Shown in pieces: positions 46,401-57,400 of a stretch of 64,000 bases of DNA. The DNA is from Rhabdornis inornatus (Eukaryota; Chordata; Aves; Passeriformes; Rhabdornithidae): assembly GCA_013397075.1 (NCBI GenBank), contig VWZS01004485.1:1118299-1182298 (forward strand). The letters run 5' to 3'. The translations under genes were made by a program, and so were the position numbers. Each line of letters opens with the position of its first letter. The stretch's first letter is position 1. Under the pieces are notes generated by a model, which worked only from the letters and a program-made list of their open reading frames with translations, did not search any database and was not told the origin of the DNA.

Positions 46401-49312
46401 GGCATAATTAGACATGTACTTCAGGATGAGATTCATCACTTGTAGAAGTGTCTCTCTTGGTTTTAAAGGAGGAGGGTGACCAGCTCAGGTGTTGATGCCT
46501 ACATTGAAAGGTCAGAGCAATCTGGTTTTGGTGATGGAAAAGTCACTGTTGATTAATGACAGACATGAAAGTTCATTTTGGATAGAGAAGCTGCTCAAAT
46601 GCTAGCAGTGTCAATTAGAAGGCTCTGCTGGGACTCTTTAAGGGGTGTTGCTTTCTGTGGCATGTGTGTGTAAACTAGAAAAATTGTGAGGCTCTCTGAA
46701 GGGTTTTTTTGAACTCTGAAGGCCAGAAAGCATCCCTAGCCCCAAATTATACTTTTGAAAAGAAAATGAGGCTTCTCAGCATACCTGCCTACCATTTTCA
46801 GGGTACCTATCTGTGGATAAACCCCAAGATGCTTGTATCATAGGCCAGAAAATCTCATTATTGATAAAATATTTAATGACACCACCATTTTGCTGGATGA
46901 AAAGCAAGGAGTTGCCACTTGGGACAGCCACTGTAGCAGATTCTGAAGATTCCTGCTTTAGTCGAGGTTTTTTGGCTGTAAGAGGCCTGGTGTGAGCCAC
47001 TTCACAGTGCTTTAACCAGGGTTCATTGCAGGAAATTGTCACCATGAGTGTGCCACACAGTTCGGGAGCTATGCCTCTTTAATTGGAAGCATGGAAGAGG
47101 TCAGCTGTCCCCTGAGCACAGGCCATTCTTGCAGTGTCAGTAAGGCTGATTGGTAGCTCAAAGGGCCTGAGTCAGGAATTCTTCACTCTGGGAAACAGGG
47201 AAGCATGCTAGGTCTTGCTGAAAGCTTTCCTGCTGTGCTGTTTGAATACAGAGGGCAGATATCTTCCCTTTCCTTTTACTGATCTTCCATCCTTGTAGCT
47301 GTGATAATTCATCCTGATACAGGAGATACCGAGCTCAACTCCAAACGTTCAGTTTATGTGTCAGCTAAACAGTTCCGGGAATCTCTCAAATAATTTAGGA
47401 GCCGTTGAGGGTGTGACCAGTGAGATCTTGTGCAACTGTGTATAAACCAGTCATGCAAAGCTGTCATCTGAGTATTCCTCGTCCGCGCCTAAGCCAATCG
47501 ATAGGAAGGGTGTAGAAACACCAGATGTGAATGAGAAAGCTGCCCCTGACCTTTCCAGAATGCTGCCGGCTTTGTGCTTTTTCTCTGTTTCATAATAACT
47601 TCGTTGCTGCTTGGGCACTTGTCCCTCCCTCGCAGCTGGAGCCTGGCGTGCTCACAGGCGGCCCGGGCTCGGTGTGTGGGCAGACGGCTCCATCTCGTGG
47701 TGCCATGGCGCTGAGCACCGCTGGCAGCCGAGGAGGGACAGCTGCTGCTCAGCGCTGTCACCAGGCTCCGGAGCCTGAGCACAGCTGGCGTGAGGCGTGC
47801 TGCGCTGCTTTCTGCGTGACTGACCTGTTCCCTGGCAAAGGCACAGCACCATGTGGAGCAGCCGGGGCAGGTTTGGATGTACTTCATGCTCTGCTTGTCT
47901 CCTTTGCTTTTGGCAGGGCTGTGCGAGAGCTGGAGGCCCAGCTGGAATATGAGCGAGTCAGGCGGGAGAAGCTGGAGAGCCAGCTGGATGATTATCGTGC
48001 TGAGATAAGCCGGCTCCGACAGGGCCGGGGGAAAACCCACACCGCCCCCGCTGCCTCCGCGGTGAGTGCCACACCAGCTCCCCTGGCCATGGCACAGAGG
48101 CCACTGCCTGTTGCTTGTGTGTCTTTGTTCTCTCTATTAGGGGGCACAGTGTTAACACACAGCACTAGGAAATACTAGAGAAAATGTGCTGCAGCTTTCA
48201 GCTCGGGACACTGAAGTGAGCAGGAGCCCTTGTCTGTCCTTGACAGTGTCTCTGCTGTGAAAGGGTATAAGTTTCTTTCTGTACCCTGGCAGAGAAGCAC
48301 CGCTATTTTTCATCTTCATGTTCCCAAAGGAGTGGACTGATCTTGAGTACTTCCATACTGACTATCCAGTGGCTGGCAGTTCCCCTTGGCTGGGACCTGG
48401 TGTCTGAGACTTGATTGAATGGTGCTTCAGGAGCGGTGTTGTCACCACCTAAAGGGCTCCCCAGCCTGCAGGGGTGTAGAGATCACTACCATGGGTCCCC
48501 AGAGGAGGACGAATTCAATAACAGGGATTTGATCCATGTCACAGTGTCTGGAGTCAGTCAGGCATACTGAATGAGAGTCCAAGATCTCATAGAAAATTCA
48601 TGGAGAGAATTCAGTTTGTTTGGGAAAGGAACAGTACATACAGCACTAAAAGTTCTCAGACAGGTTATATTTTGAATTAAAAATTAATTTCTTTTTATAT
48701 GCTAGAGACATAAGAGGGAAGAGGACACCAACACTGCAAGCAGCTAGTAGATGATGATGTTTCTAAATTTTACTTTTCACCTGTACAGGCAATAGATGAT
48801 GGTGCTTCTATTCTTTCAGAGCATTTTTTATTTCCGAGACTGTTTTCCACCTTTTCAGTCAATTGCTTCTGCAGTCCTTTGTTTTTGTGCTTCTTGGTGG
48901 AATCTCAGGCTCTGAATGCTATGTGCTACAGCTGTATTTCAAAGAGGCCAGCTGCACTTTCTCAAGGATGTTTCTGCTTCTCAGCCTTGTGATTGCCAGG
49001 CTGGCAAACATTTTCTTTGTCAATATTTTTCATTAGGCAGGGTGGTTTTTTTGGCTGAGTGACTGCTACAGCCAAGGGACCTTCAAGTCTCACACTGCTG
49101 CCCTGGGACTGTGCTCTGCCCTCAGCTTCAGTCTGAACACAGTGTTTTCTGTGTTACTCCCAGATGTAGATTTTTACATCCTCTCAGTGGTTGCTGTTTA
49201 ATGGCTGCAGTATTATTTGTTTCAGGAAGCTGAGACAATGGCCAAGTCTTGCAAAGACAAAAAGAAAATAAAGGAGCCAGCCTGCAGCCCAGGAGGAGTG
49301 AGACGACACTGA
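34028..49312 (+). CDS. ANKRD42: ANKRD42, ankyrin repeat domain protein 42 (12 coding exons)
   Basis: The human counterpart (also called SARP or PPP1R79) is an ankyrin-repeat protein reported to bind protein phosphatase 1. The CDS is join(34028..34133, 36168..36331, 37416..37523, 37831..37950, 38563..38698, 41563..41763, 42093..42218, 43919..44024, 44631..44806, 45209..45335, 47917..48061, 49226..49312), 1602 nt, 533 residues plus stop, all GT-AG and in frame. Human length recalled is about 516-527. Residues about 41-375 are a long ankyrin array (for example GGASINEVD-like and HLAAxxGH cores such as HLAAIRGQDAC and HLAAVEGHLHC). Residues about 376-400 are acidic. Residues about 415-495 form a charged coiled coil (LEAQLEYERVRREKLESQLD). 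The tail ends SPGGVRRH. Exon 1 is the least certain part: it was chosen because it lies in a CpG island, has a G at +4, and its one-base overhang matches the phase of exon 2. Confidence 0.93.
35138..35205 (+). mobile_element. CR1 3'-terminal remnant in ANKRD42 intron 1
   Basis: AACTAGATGAACTCTTAGG is followed by CCCCTTCCAGCC and a degraded ATTCTGTG repeat, the CR1 3' tail in sense orientation. Only about 70 bp are recognisable. Confidence 0.65.
36168..36331 (+). CDS. ANKRD42: ANKRD42 coding exon 2 (residues 36-90)
   Basis: 164 nt, phase 1 to phase 0. Encodes VVKKKQNYTSVHEAVKAGD and the first ankyrin repeat core (FTPLQCAAHSGSLE). The acceptor is CTCACTAG and the donor GAG|GTAAAA. Confidence 0.93.
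37416..37523 (+). CDS. ANKRD42: ANKRD42 coding exon 3 (residues 91-126)
   Basis: 36 codons, phase 0. Encodes CLQWLLWHGADTTHV and GWTAAHLAAIRGQDACMQ, a complete ankyrin unit. The donor is CAG|GTACTG. Confidence 0.95.
37831..37950 (+). CDS. ANKRD42: ANKRD42 coding exon 4 (residues 127-166)
   Basis: 40 codons, phase 0. An ankyrin unit ALLLSGADAAARDERGCTAS-HLAAAHGHS. The exon is conspicuously GC-rich compared with neighbouring exons. The donor is GCG|GTGAGA. Confidence 0.95.
38563..38698 (+). CDS. ANKRD42: ANKRD42 coding exon 5 (residues 167-212)
   Basis: 136 nt, phase 0 to phase 1. Encodes WKPVHYAAFHGRLGCLQLLV, an ankyrin unit closely matching the human protein. Confidence 0.96.
41563..41763 (+). 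CDS. ANKRD42: ANKRD42 coding exon 6 (residues 212-279)
   Basis: 201 nt, phase 1 at both ends. Encodes HLAAVEGHLHCFKFLVGKM, then an insert-like segment NDHGETPRDLAERFYKDNIL. The donor is AAG|GTAAGT. Confidence 0.96.
42093..42218 (+). CDS. ANKRD42: ANKRD42 coding exon 7 (residues 279-321)
   Basis: 126 nt, phase 1 at both ends. Encodes LAFPAHDAAFKGDLLVVRRL and VNINERDDKGSTLLHK. The donor is AAG|GTCAGT. Confidence 0.95.
42475..42650 (+). repeat. Local direct repeat, copy 1 (ANKRD42 intron 7)
   Basis: About 176 bp beginning GTAGCTCTGACATTTATTTA closely match 44042-44236 in intron 8 in the same orientation. They share the uninterrupted blocks AGCTTTGTTGGAATTAATCC and TCAGGCCCATGAATTCCAG. The pair flanks exon 8. 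Confidence 0.9.
43919..44024 (+). CDS. ANKRD42: ANKRD42 coding exon 8 (residues 321-356)
   Basis: 106 nt, phase 1 to phase 2. Encodes AEWGHIHCLQWLVEMGAD and ITNDAGETPEDIAKR, an ankyrin unit. The donor AGAG|GTAGCA is mediocre but is the only one joining exon 9 in frame. Confidence 0.94.
44042..44236 (+). repeat. Local direct repeat, copy 2 (ANKRD42 intron 8)
   Basis: Second copy of the 42475-42650 segment, beginning 17 bp after the exon 8 donor. It differs by scattered substitutions and by an internal duplication of ATTGTAGCTATA near its end. Confidence 0.9.
44631..44806 (+). CDS. ANKRD42: ANKRD42 coding exon 9 (residues 356-415)
   Basis: 176 nt, phase 2 to phase 1. Encodes FGHLAAVELL (the last ankyrin helix), a Ser/Asp/Glu-rich linker, and the conserved THGVEGSTDSKED block. 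Confidence 0.95.
45209..45335 (+). CDS. ANKRD42: ANKRD42 coding exon 10 (residues 415-457)
   Basis: 127 nt, phase 1 to phase 2. Encodes RAYHKIKELQRLLEIAYSNY and a lysine/glutamate-rich helix, the start of the coiled coil. The donor is GAA|GTAAGG. Confidence 0.94.
47917..48061 (+). CDS. ANKRD42: ANKRD42 coding exon 11 (residues 457-505)
   Basis: 145 nt, phase 2 to phase 0. Encodes the main coiled-coil segment LEAQLEYERVRREKLESQLD and DYRAEISRLRQGRG. The acceptor is TTTTGGCAG and the donor GCG|GTGAGT. Confidence 0.95.
49226..49312 (+). CDS. ANKRD42: ANKRD42 coding exon 12 (residues 506-533, C-terminus)
   Basis: 28 codons plus stop. Encodes a lysine-rich tail CKDKKKIKEPACSPGGVRRH, comparable to the human KKKVSSGGVFVRRY end as I recall it. 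The acceptor is TTGTTTCAG. Confidence 0.92.
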   Translation, partial: EAETMAKSCKDKKKIKEPACSPGGVRRH

Positions 49313-50260
49313 GGAATAAACCTCAAAGGAGGGGCAGCAGACTGTGGAGGTATAAAAGCAGTATTACAGATAATGCAGTGTTTGCACGGCCCAGCCCACA
49401 GATGAGCTGTGGGTCTCTACCTTTCACTGAACTATGTTGTTAGTTCTTTAGTTCTCTGGCTTAATAACAGGAAAGTCACAGGCCCTCACAGCTCTGAGGA
49501 AAGTATCTCCATCCACAGGTCTATTTTGTAATACTACCTTAGGATGGAAAAAAGTGCACATTAGCTCCTAGCGTATTCCGTGTGGAAGCTGATTAGTGGA
49601 TGTGAGAATTACCTCTCAGCTGCACAGAGGTGCCAGGCCCATTGATTTTCATCTTTAGTCATTCCTAAAGAAGGCAGGAAGTGACTCCTTTGTGAGGTGC
49701 CAGATGACCTGCAGCAGTTGGTCTGAGTGTAACTCAGGGCTGAAGGGTTTACTAAGTTATGGGGCAGCTTGCGGTTAGAAATGGCAACCCTGACCTCTCT
49801 CCACACCTAAAATTCATTTAATGACTACACATATAAAAGTGTCTGTCTGCTGTGTGCTATTGTGATATTATTTTCCCCCTGGAACCCTCATTTTGGGACT
49901 TAAAAGATAATTATTTTAGTGCACCAGTTCTGATCTGTCCTCTCCTTAGTACCAAAGAAAACTTAAACAAAGGTACTGAAAAATAAAAATCCATGAAGGA
50001 GAGGCACGCTGAGTTAACAGCATAAGCCTTGCATCAAGAGCCTAGTTCAGGGTGTATAGCTCACCAGATGAGCTACTTCCTCCATCACCATTGGTACTAA
50101 ATTTTCATGCAGAAACTCTCAGCCAGACAGCAAATATAAGAAATTAATTTTATTTTCTTGAATGAAGATGATAAATAACTTAATGCAGAGAATATAAGAA
50201 CTGGCAGAATACCAGCAAGTTCAACTGTAAACAGAATAAAACAGCAATAAAAAAAAATTG
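49313..50260 (+). terminator. ANKRD42: ANKRD42 3' UTR and candidate poly(A) signals
   Basis: AATAAA lies at 49315, only two bases after the stop codon, and again at 49982, 50235 and 50246. The distal ones are the more ordinary candidates. The 3' UTR may overlap transcripts of the convergent gene CCDC90B. Confidence 0.5.
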
Positions 50261-51438
50261 CCACTAGTCAGTACTACATTGTCCTTAGCCCATAAAAGGC
50301 CTATTCTTACTTCAAAGTTAATCCAGAAAGACTTAAAAAAAATATTATTTCAGTAAAAGAATCAAACCAAGCATCTGCATTTGTACTCAACAAGATGGAA
50401 CTGCTTCGGGTTTGGAAGGCATCCACCTGTGTTGCAACTCTGCAATGAGAGTTGTCAAGTCCTTGCAGAAGGCAGAGTGGTCAGTGTGGGTCAGTGTGTC
50501 CCACAGGATTACAGAAGAGTCTGGAGGAGGGGGGAGGAGGATCACTGGCACCACTGAGATTCTGAGTATTTCCATATTAAGAGCCAGATACTATGCCCAG
50601 AAAGTATGTGCAGGTTCCTTGGAAATACTCCGCGGTACTTGAGGGGGGAAGTTAAGAGCACTTATCTGCCCCAGGGCTGTACACAGCTGCTGGGAGTAGA
50701 GGCATTTCCCCTTAAAAAGGCAAAGACAGAGAAATTCTCTCATTCTTTTGATCTCTTGGCTTACAGAAGATACTAAAGAAAATAAATCTATAAAGACATT
50801 TTGTACATGGGACTTTGCATTCATGTAAATCAGTTTTCAAGGAGAAAAAAAAAAAAAAGGGGGTTCCGTAGTAAAGGCCTGGAGTGTGCTTTTACATATG
50901 TAGATAAAAACCCCAAAAGGCTAAGCTTCAATTCATAAAAAAAGTGAGGAACAGACTGAAGGCAAAATCCTGAGCCTATGTTCAAGATAAATTAATTTAC
51001 TTGGATCAGATTAGGTATGTTGAAGTCTGGTGTTAGCATCCCCATACTGGGAACACTAATTTGGAAATCGTATTCCTATTTCAAGGGTATATAAAGAGTT
51101 TAATATTTCCATTTTGAAAGAAGCTGAGAGTGAGAATTTTCCAGAAAGAAAATAAATTTAATTTTAAAAGGTATTAAGAAACTTTCTGGTATAGCATAAG
51201 AAATACTTTGAAATAAATAAAGTATTGAACAGGAAGCAATGAAATTTTACTATTTGGTTACTTCCCCCCAGTAAGTTTGCTCTTTAGTGTTACAGATTCA
51301 GAAAACATTTTTATTATACAAGAAGAATATCAAAACAAAAAGGTTCCAAGGTAATCTACAGCACAAGTATGATAGTCAAAGTGGTGTTGCCTGGGTGGCC
51401 TTTTCTGTCTGTATTTAGTGCAGTCATTCCATGTAGAT
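50149..51438 (-). terminator. CCDC90B: CCDC90B 3' UTR region with candidate poly(A) signals
   Basis: On the minus strand AATAAA occurs at 51315-51310, 124 bases after the stop, and at 50154-50149. The proximal one is the likelier main signal. The rest is AT-rich and contains one candidate alternative exon described in the findings. Confidence 0.5.
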
Positions 51439-51494
51439 TTATTTCCAGAACCTGTAAAATCCCAGTGCTATTGCTAGGCAAGTGAACACTGAAG
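51439..51494 (-). CDS. CCDC90B: CCDC90B coding exon 9 (residues 235-252, membrane anchor)
   Basis: Encodes ASVFTCLAIALGFYRFWK and a TAA stop. This is the C-terminal transmembrane helix and matches the human sequence I recall. The acceptor has a long T tract (TTTTTTTAACAG on the minus strand). Confidence 0.96.
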
Positions 51495-54400
51495 CTGTTA
51501 AAAAAACGACAAAGAAAGGAGATAATTAGCTGAATGCTGTTGTACCACTTTATCCACAGAGGAAATCAGCTGCAAACAGATGGAAGAATGTTCCCACTGT
51601 AATGCAGAGTCTCCTAAAGCTCCCGGATTGCTGCAGGTGTGACAGAACAATTCCAGAAGCCAATGGCTGGTCTCAGATGCTGTACCCTGCACAGCAGCAC
51701 AGCCACAGTGCTGAGATGGGAGGCCCAATGCAGCAGCCTGAGGATCCATGTTTTCAGGGACACATCCCAACAACTGTGCTGGGTATCTCAGAGCGCTACA
51801 GGGGCTTTCACTATTGTCACTCAGCAACTGGAAACTGCACTACAGGAGAGCTGGCTGCACCAGGCCTCACATTAGACATCACAGATTTCCCATGGAACCA
51901 AAATGACAGTGAATTGGAAAATGAACTGTCAAACACGGCAGCACTCCTGAAGCCTGACAAATTGTCCTTTGGATTTGTTACGCTGCTGTTTCAATTAGTG
52001 TTAGAATAAAGCTGATTACATTTTCCTTTGAACTTATTCTCACTTCCAAATATAATGCATTATTCTCTTTTTATCCAGCTCCTACACAATAAAAACTTCA
52101 CTGGTTATGTATATATTGAGAAGACTAATCTCAAATCAGACTGAAATTTGTTGTGCTTGGCAGGGGAAAGTACAAGTGTGCCACACTGAAATTGTGTGTG
52201 GAGACTCAGCAGGAGGCAGAACTGGTCACTCTCAGCAAGCAAACTCTCTGAAAAGCACACTTTGAAAGCAAACTTTCAGGCTAATGTAAATGACCTCAGC
52301 AAAACCTCTGTAGCAACTCTTATCACATCAATGGCTGCTGCAGCAAGCAGAAGTGTCAAACTGGATAAGGTATTTAGGCTTTTAATTTTTTTTAAAACAC
52401 ATCCATATTTGTCCTAGTCCCAGTTCTGGGCACAATTCTAGTCCTACTGTGGCATGCCTCCACCTGTTCTGTGTTCTCTGTCACATTTCTTCCAGGTGGA
52501 GCGGGGAGAGAGATCCCCTTCACCCAATCCCAGCTCTCTGCTGCTACAGACGTGCTATGTCTCTTTTAGCATATACTCCTGAAAAGAATTTCATATATCC
52601 ATGACCCAGTACCAGTACTCACCTCCTTGCCTATCACATACCTGCCAAATAGCGAATGGTATCAAGTTTATTCGATTCCATGAGCGTTTTTAAGGAAGCT
52701 ATTTCAGTGTCAATTTTATAACTGATTTCTGAGATAATGCTGTTGGTATTTGCATCCTGAAATATTAAAAGATAGCATATATTAGACAATGGTCTCTAGC
52801 CCCTTCAACTTTCCAAAGCTAAACTAAAATATTATGCTACCAGAAACAAGAAACAATTTCCAACCTATCTCTGCTAAGAGACATTAGAAGACAGAGAACA
52901 TTGCTTTATACAGTCCAGGAAGATTGCTGAAGGGATAGAGACAGCAAAAGAGAAAACTCCAGTGATCATACAATCACAGACTGGCTTGGGTTGTAAGGGA
53001 CCTTAAAGATCATCTAGTTCCAGTCCCCTGCCATAGGCATGGACACCTTTCATTAGACCAGGTTACTCAGAGCCCCTTCCAGACTGGCCTTGAACACTGC
53101 CATGGATGGAGACCTCACTGAGGCCCTCTCTGAGCAACCTGTGCCAGTGTCTCATCACCCTCAAGACAGACTTGCCTCTGGTGTGCCAGTACCTCCTAAA
53201 GGAGATATTCTACAGCACACAGAAGAGTATTCCTGCATTTTTGAAAAACGAAGGTTTAAGCATTCACAAGGCATATCACAAAAATGGAAGACACGCTCAA
53301 GATGGGACATGGTCCGTCTTCAGCCTCTTAGACTTTGCTGTCCTCTAGCAGCTTTGAAGACTTCCAGCTCTTGAACTGCTTGGTTGCAGGCACCTGCACC
53401 ATCCCTGTGGTACAGCTCCTCAGTTAACACTGGGAAAAGGGCAGCATGATAGCTCACATCCCAGCTGTGCCAGCCTGCAACAAGGTACTTGGGAAGCAAT
53501 GGACAAGGCTTGCATGCATCCCTCTGCTGACTGGAATTTAGTGTGAATCCCACAGGCAAGAAACACCTACAACAGTCTTCCTGGGTGATAGAGCAGGGCC
53601 TTTTGCTTTACCATACCCATAAATGTATTAGCTTTCACCGAAGTTTGGTGTTTATATAACATGCAGTGCATAACTATATCCTGCTTTGTTCAATACTTAC
53701 TTTTTTATGAAACTCTGTAGTTGCTTCCATCAGTTTCCTCTCCTGATCTGTAAACTGTGGATAAAAGATAAATCACAACTGTAGCAACAGAAGCACAACA
53801 CAGAGCTAATAAGGGTATCCTCACAGACCAACTTACCATATCTGTCACCCTGCTCCTCTCCAGGTTTATGTCTAGCTTGCTGTCAGCACGGATTTTACTG
53901 GTTTCAGTCTTTAAAAAAATTAAGATTATAAAAATAGGTACTTATTCTCCCTAATGGGAGTCTGTAGGTGGTTGCTGTTTACTTACCATTAGCTGCTGTT
54001 TAACTTGATCTAATTCAATTTTCATTTTCTAAGTGCAGAGGAGAAAAAAAAAATTTTTACAAATTCAGGAAACTTAACTAAATGAATCAGTGATATTAAG
54101 TGCTAACACTGCATCCATGCAATTATTCTTCTGTCACTTTTCCTCCCAATGGGGCAATTTTTTCTTGATTAAATACCCTAACTAATATGTTTGGATGTAC
54201 AGGCATATACAATCTGCTGGGAATTTTGTTCAAAATAAAGGAATTATTTTGTAACAATGATGATCCTGTTATTCTGAGTCTGAAGACAGCAGAGAAATAC
54301 CCAAATACTATGAAGTAAAAACAAAATGTGTCTCAATCACCAAATTAATTAAATTGTTGCAAAGGAATGGCTGACTTCTTTCCCTGCGCTATATGGTTAA

Positions 54401-57400
54401 TGGTCAGAAACCAGCAGTTGCCCTTAAACAAAGTTACAGAAGATGAAAAAAATATGCACATCTTAGAATCCTTTACAGAAGATCTGAGCAGGTCACAGCA
54501 TGTGAAATATATTTTGATGTGATCTCGGAAGTAACATGCAGACTGTTCAATTCTGATAAAAGTATCCAGAATTACTTTTACATTTAAATTTTGTTCCACA
54601 CAACTGTACATCAGGTAAAACGTAACAAACACTGCAACTAAACTGCTTAATGAAAATATGTATTAGTACCTCGTTCTCTGCTCTCAAGTTTGCAAATTCA
54701 CTTTTCTCTAGGATGACCATATCTTTTCGAATGGAGTCCAAATGTGCCATTATCTGCTGTAAAGTTATTTCCTTTGAAAAATAAAACATGCCATTGATTA
54801 AGGTGCACTCTTTCTGGCAAATAAAGAAAAAATGTTTAGGTTTGACATAATGAAATTAGATACTGCAAAGCATAAAAGTGGGGAGTCTCTCTAACAAGAA
54901 TGTGACAGAAACAGACAATTTCATACCAGCAGTTTGTTTGAAAGACTCAAGAGGTTTGTGTTTTTTCTGTTGCTTTAACACACCAACTCTGAACTTAAGC
55001 AAAAAGGCCAGAGGTGTTAGTCCAAGTAGTGATGAAATGAAATAGACCTGAAACTACAGGTCAGTTCTGCAGTCTCTTCCACTTTCAATGAACATTCAGT
55101 AGCCTCAGAAGCATTAATTGCTGGTCTGAATGCAGCTCTTACTAAGCACTTCCATTTCTTGCCTACAAATTCATCGAAAGCCAAAGACTTAATGACATGA
55201 GTACCATACTGCCAGCTCCAAAGGCTGATGGACACAAGTAAGACACTGCTAAAAAGCACTGAGAAAAGCCTTTCTGGTGTTTGAACTAACAAGTTCAGAA
55301 TTCAACCACTATGCATAAACACTGGAAAAAAATCAAATCAGAAAATAAAGGAAGAAACTCAGTATTTTAAAATGCTGAAAGCAATACTCCTTCACTCAGC
55401 ATATTGAAGTTACCCTACTATTTAGCATGGAAAATGACACATGGCTGTGGGATTCTCTGATGCACAGTGATGGTTTTGATCATCGCTCCAGAAGGCTGTG
55501 CAAGCTGAAATTATGTGCCATTCTTCTTCAATTACTTAATGTAATTAAGCTTTCAGTTTTATTTGAACTGCAGCCTTTCTTCTAAGAGATTTTTATCTTA
55601 CTGGCATTTACTTGTAATTAAATTGTCTAACTTCTTTTTTTCCTTTAAAATCTCAGAAGACAAGAACTTCTGTCTCTGTGGTTTTCTTTCATCAAAATGA
55701 AAACCTTTCTTTTTGGAAATCCTATTACATGCAAAGCATCCTAAACAGAATTTGCATGTAATTGTATTAGGCAGAAACACTGGTTTTCATAGCGTAGTCA
55801 GTATTGGTAATGAATATTTTAAGACAGTATGAGGCATACTAGCTCCTCAGTGTAATGCAACCAAAGTTTTCCCAGGAGTTGTAAAATCTTAATTGTGTTC
55901 AGTGAAGTAGTCAGACTTCAGTGGAAGCTGGTCAAGGCCTACAACTATCTGTTAAAATCCCAAGTGAAACTCAGGAAAACCTGGTACAGTGAGGTGTTTA
56001 TGGTAGTAGAGAGAGCTGCTCACTTGTGTTTTAAAGATGCAAACATGAGCCTTTATAGCTACACAGCACAGAAGAGTTTTTACCTGCTGGGCCTGTGTAA
56101 CCATGTCCTTATAGACGGTGTCTAAGCTGACATTGGACAGGGTTATCAACGCCGACACGATGGTCTGTGCTTGCTCCTTCCCAAAGCCTAGGGGACAATT
56201 GAAGGATGACAAGTTAAGATGGAATTAAAAATCCAGATGAGGAGCAAGAGGCGCTCAAGTGCCACACCTAACCACAATGGCACATGGGAATTCACACTAT
56301 GACTGGAAACTGACAGCCAGGAGTCACTGTGACTTCAGCTAGAAAAAACAAACTTAATGCTGCAAAAATCTGAAGCACAGTACCTTTTAATAAACTGAAA
56401 GTCTACACATGAAGCTGACAGAAAGACCAAATGTCTTCATACAAGATCCAGCCGTTCATTATAAAAATAATTTAGCAAAACTTTACCTCATAATGAACTT
56501 TCACAAATCGTTAAAACCAAATGTACCTTGAGCTACAAAGCATACATTCAATATAGAATAATAACAAGTAATTCTGCATATATTGCAACTGTCCTGCACA
56601 GATAAGAACATACGCAAAACTGATTTTTAAACTGCTGCATCCATTGCCTGCAGAATGAACTCAAACTGAGATTTCTGCTTTCTGATTATAAAAAGTACAC
56701 TTTGTCTGTAGCTTGGTGTAAATTTGAAGTGCTAAAGATGATATGTGGTGAATAATGGGGGGAAAAATTGCTCTCATTTTAGCTGGATCTGGTCACGTGC
56801 TGAAAGCTTTTGCCCTAGAGATTTATTTCCAGCAATCTGACTGATATGTTGTTTCAACTACCCCATTTTATAAAGTGGGCTAAATTAACATTCAGAAATG
56901 CTTTCCAGGCACATTATTTAGAGAACTATGCCACTGCTCCCTTCTAGAATACTGGTACTGTCCAGGTGGACCACTGGTTTACATGTTTAAAAAAGCTACA
57001 CATGCTTTATGACAGCTTCCTTCCACTACAAAGCATGATAGTATTGCTTCAATTTCTCTGAACTTCCACGGTTACTTAAGCTCTTGCAAATTCCTTACGT
57101 TGCTCCACAGCAAGAAATTACTGTGTTTTGTGAAAGCTTAGAAAATGAGGAAAAATTTATATAAGCAAGAGATTTGAGGCTGAAAACTGCCTAAAACTTG
57201 GGAAAAACTAAAATTGCTCTTACTTTTGTGGTTTTACCTATGAAGACCTGTGGTATCCAAGTATTTGTAGAAGTTACAGAACAAATTAAACTGAACAATA
57301 ACCAGCATCAGACAGACTTCACCCCACAAGTTCTAAAGGAATTAGAATAAGAAATACCTGGATCAGTCCCTGAGACAAGTAACGTTTCACAGCCTACTGT

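Noticed and set aside
47531..48178. 215-codon plus-strand open frame
   Set aside because: Only the part at 47917-48061 is real (ANKRD42 exon 11). The rest is intron read through on both sides.
51602..52009. 135-codon plus-strand open frame in CCDC90B intron 8
   Set aside because: No resemblance to known proteins, no splice signals or poly(A) context, and overlapping open frames on the other strand. Its length is not exceptional for this much DNA.
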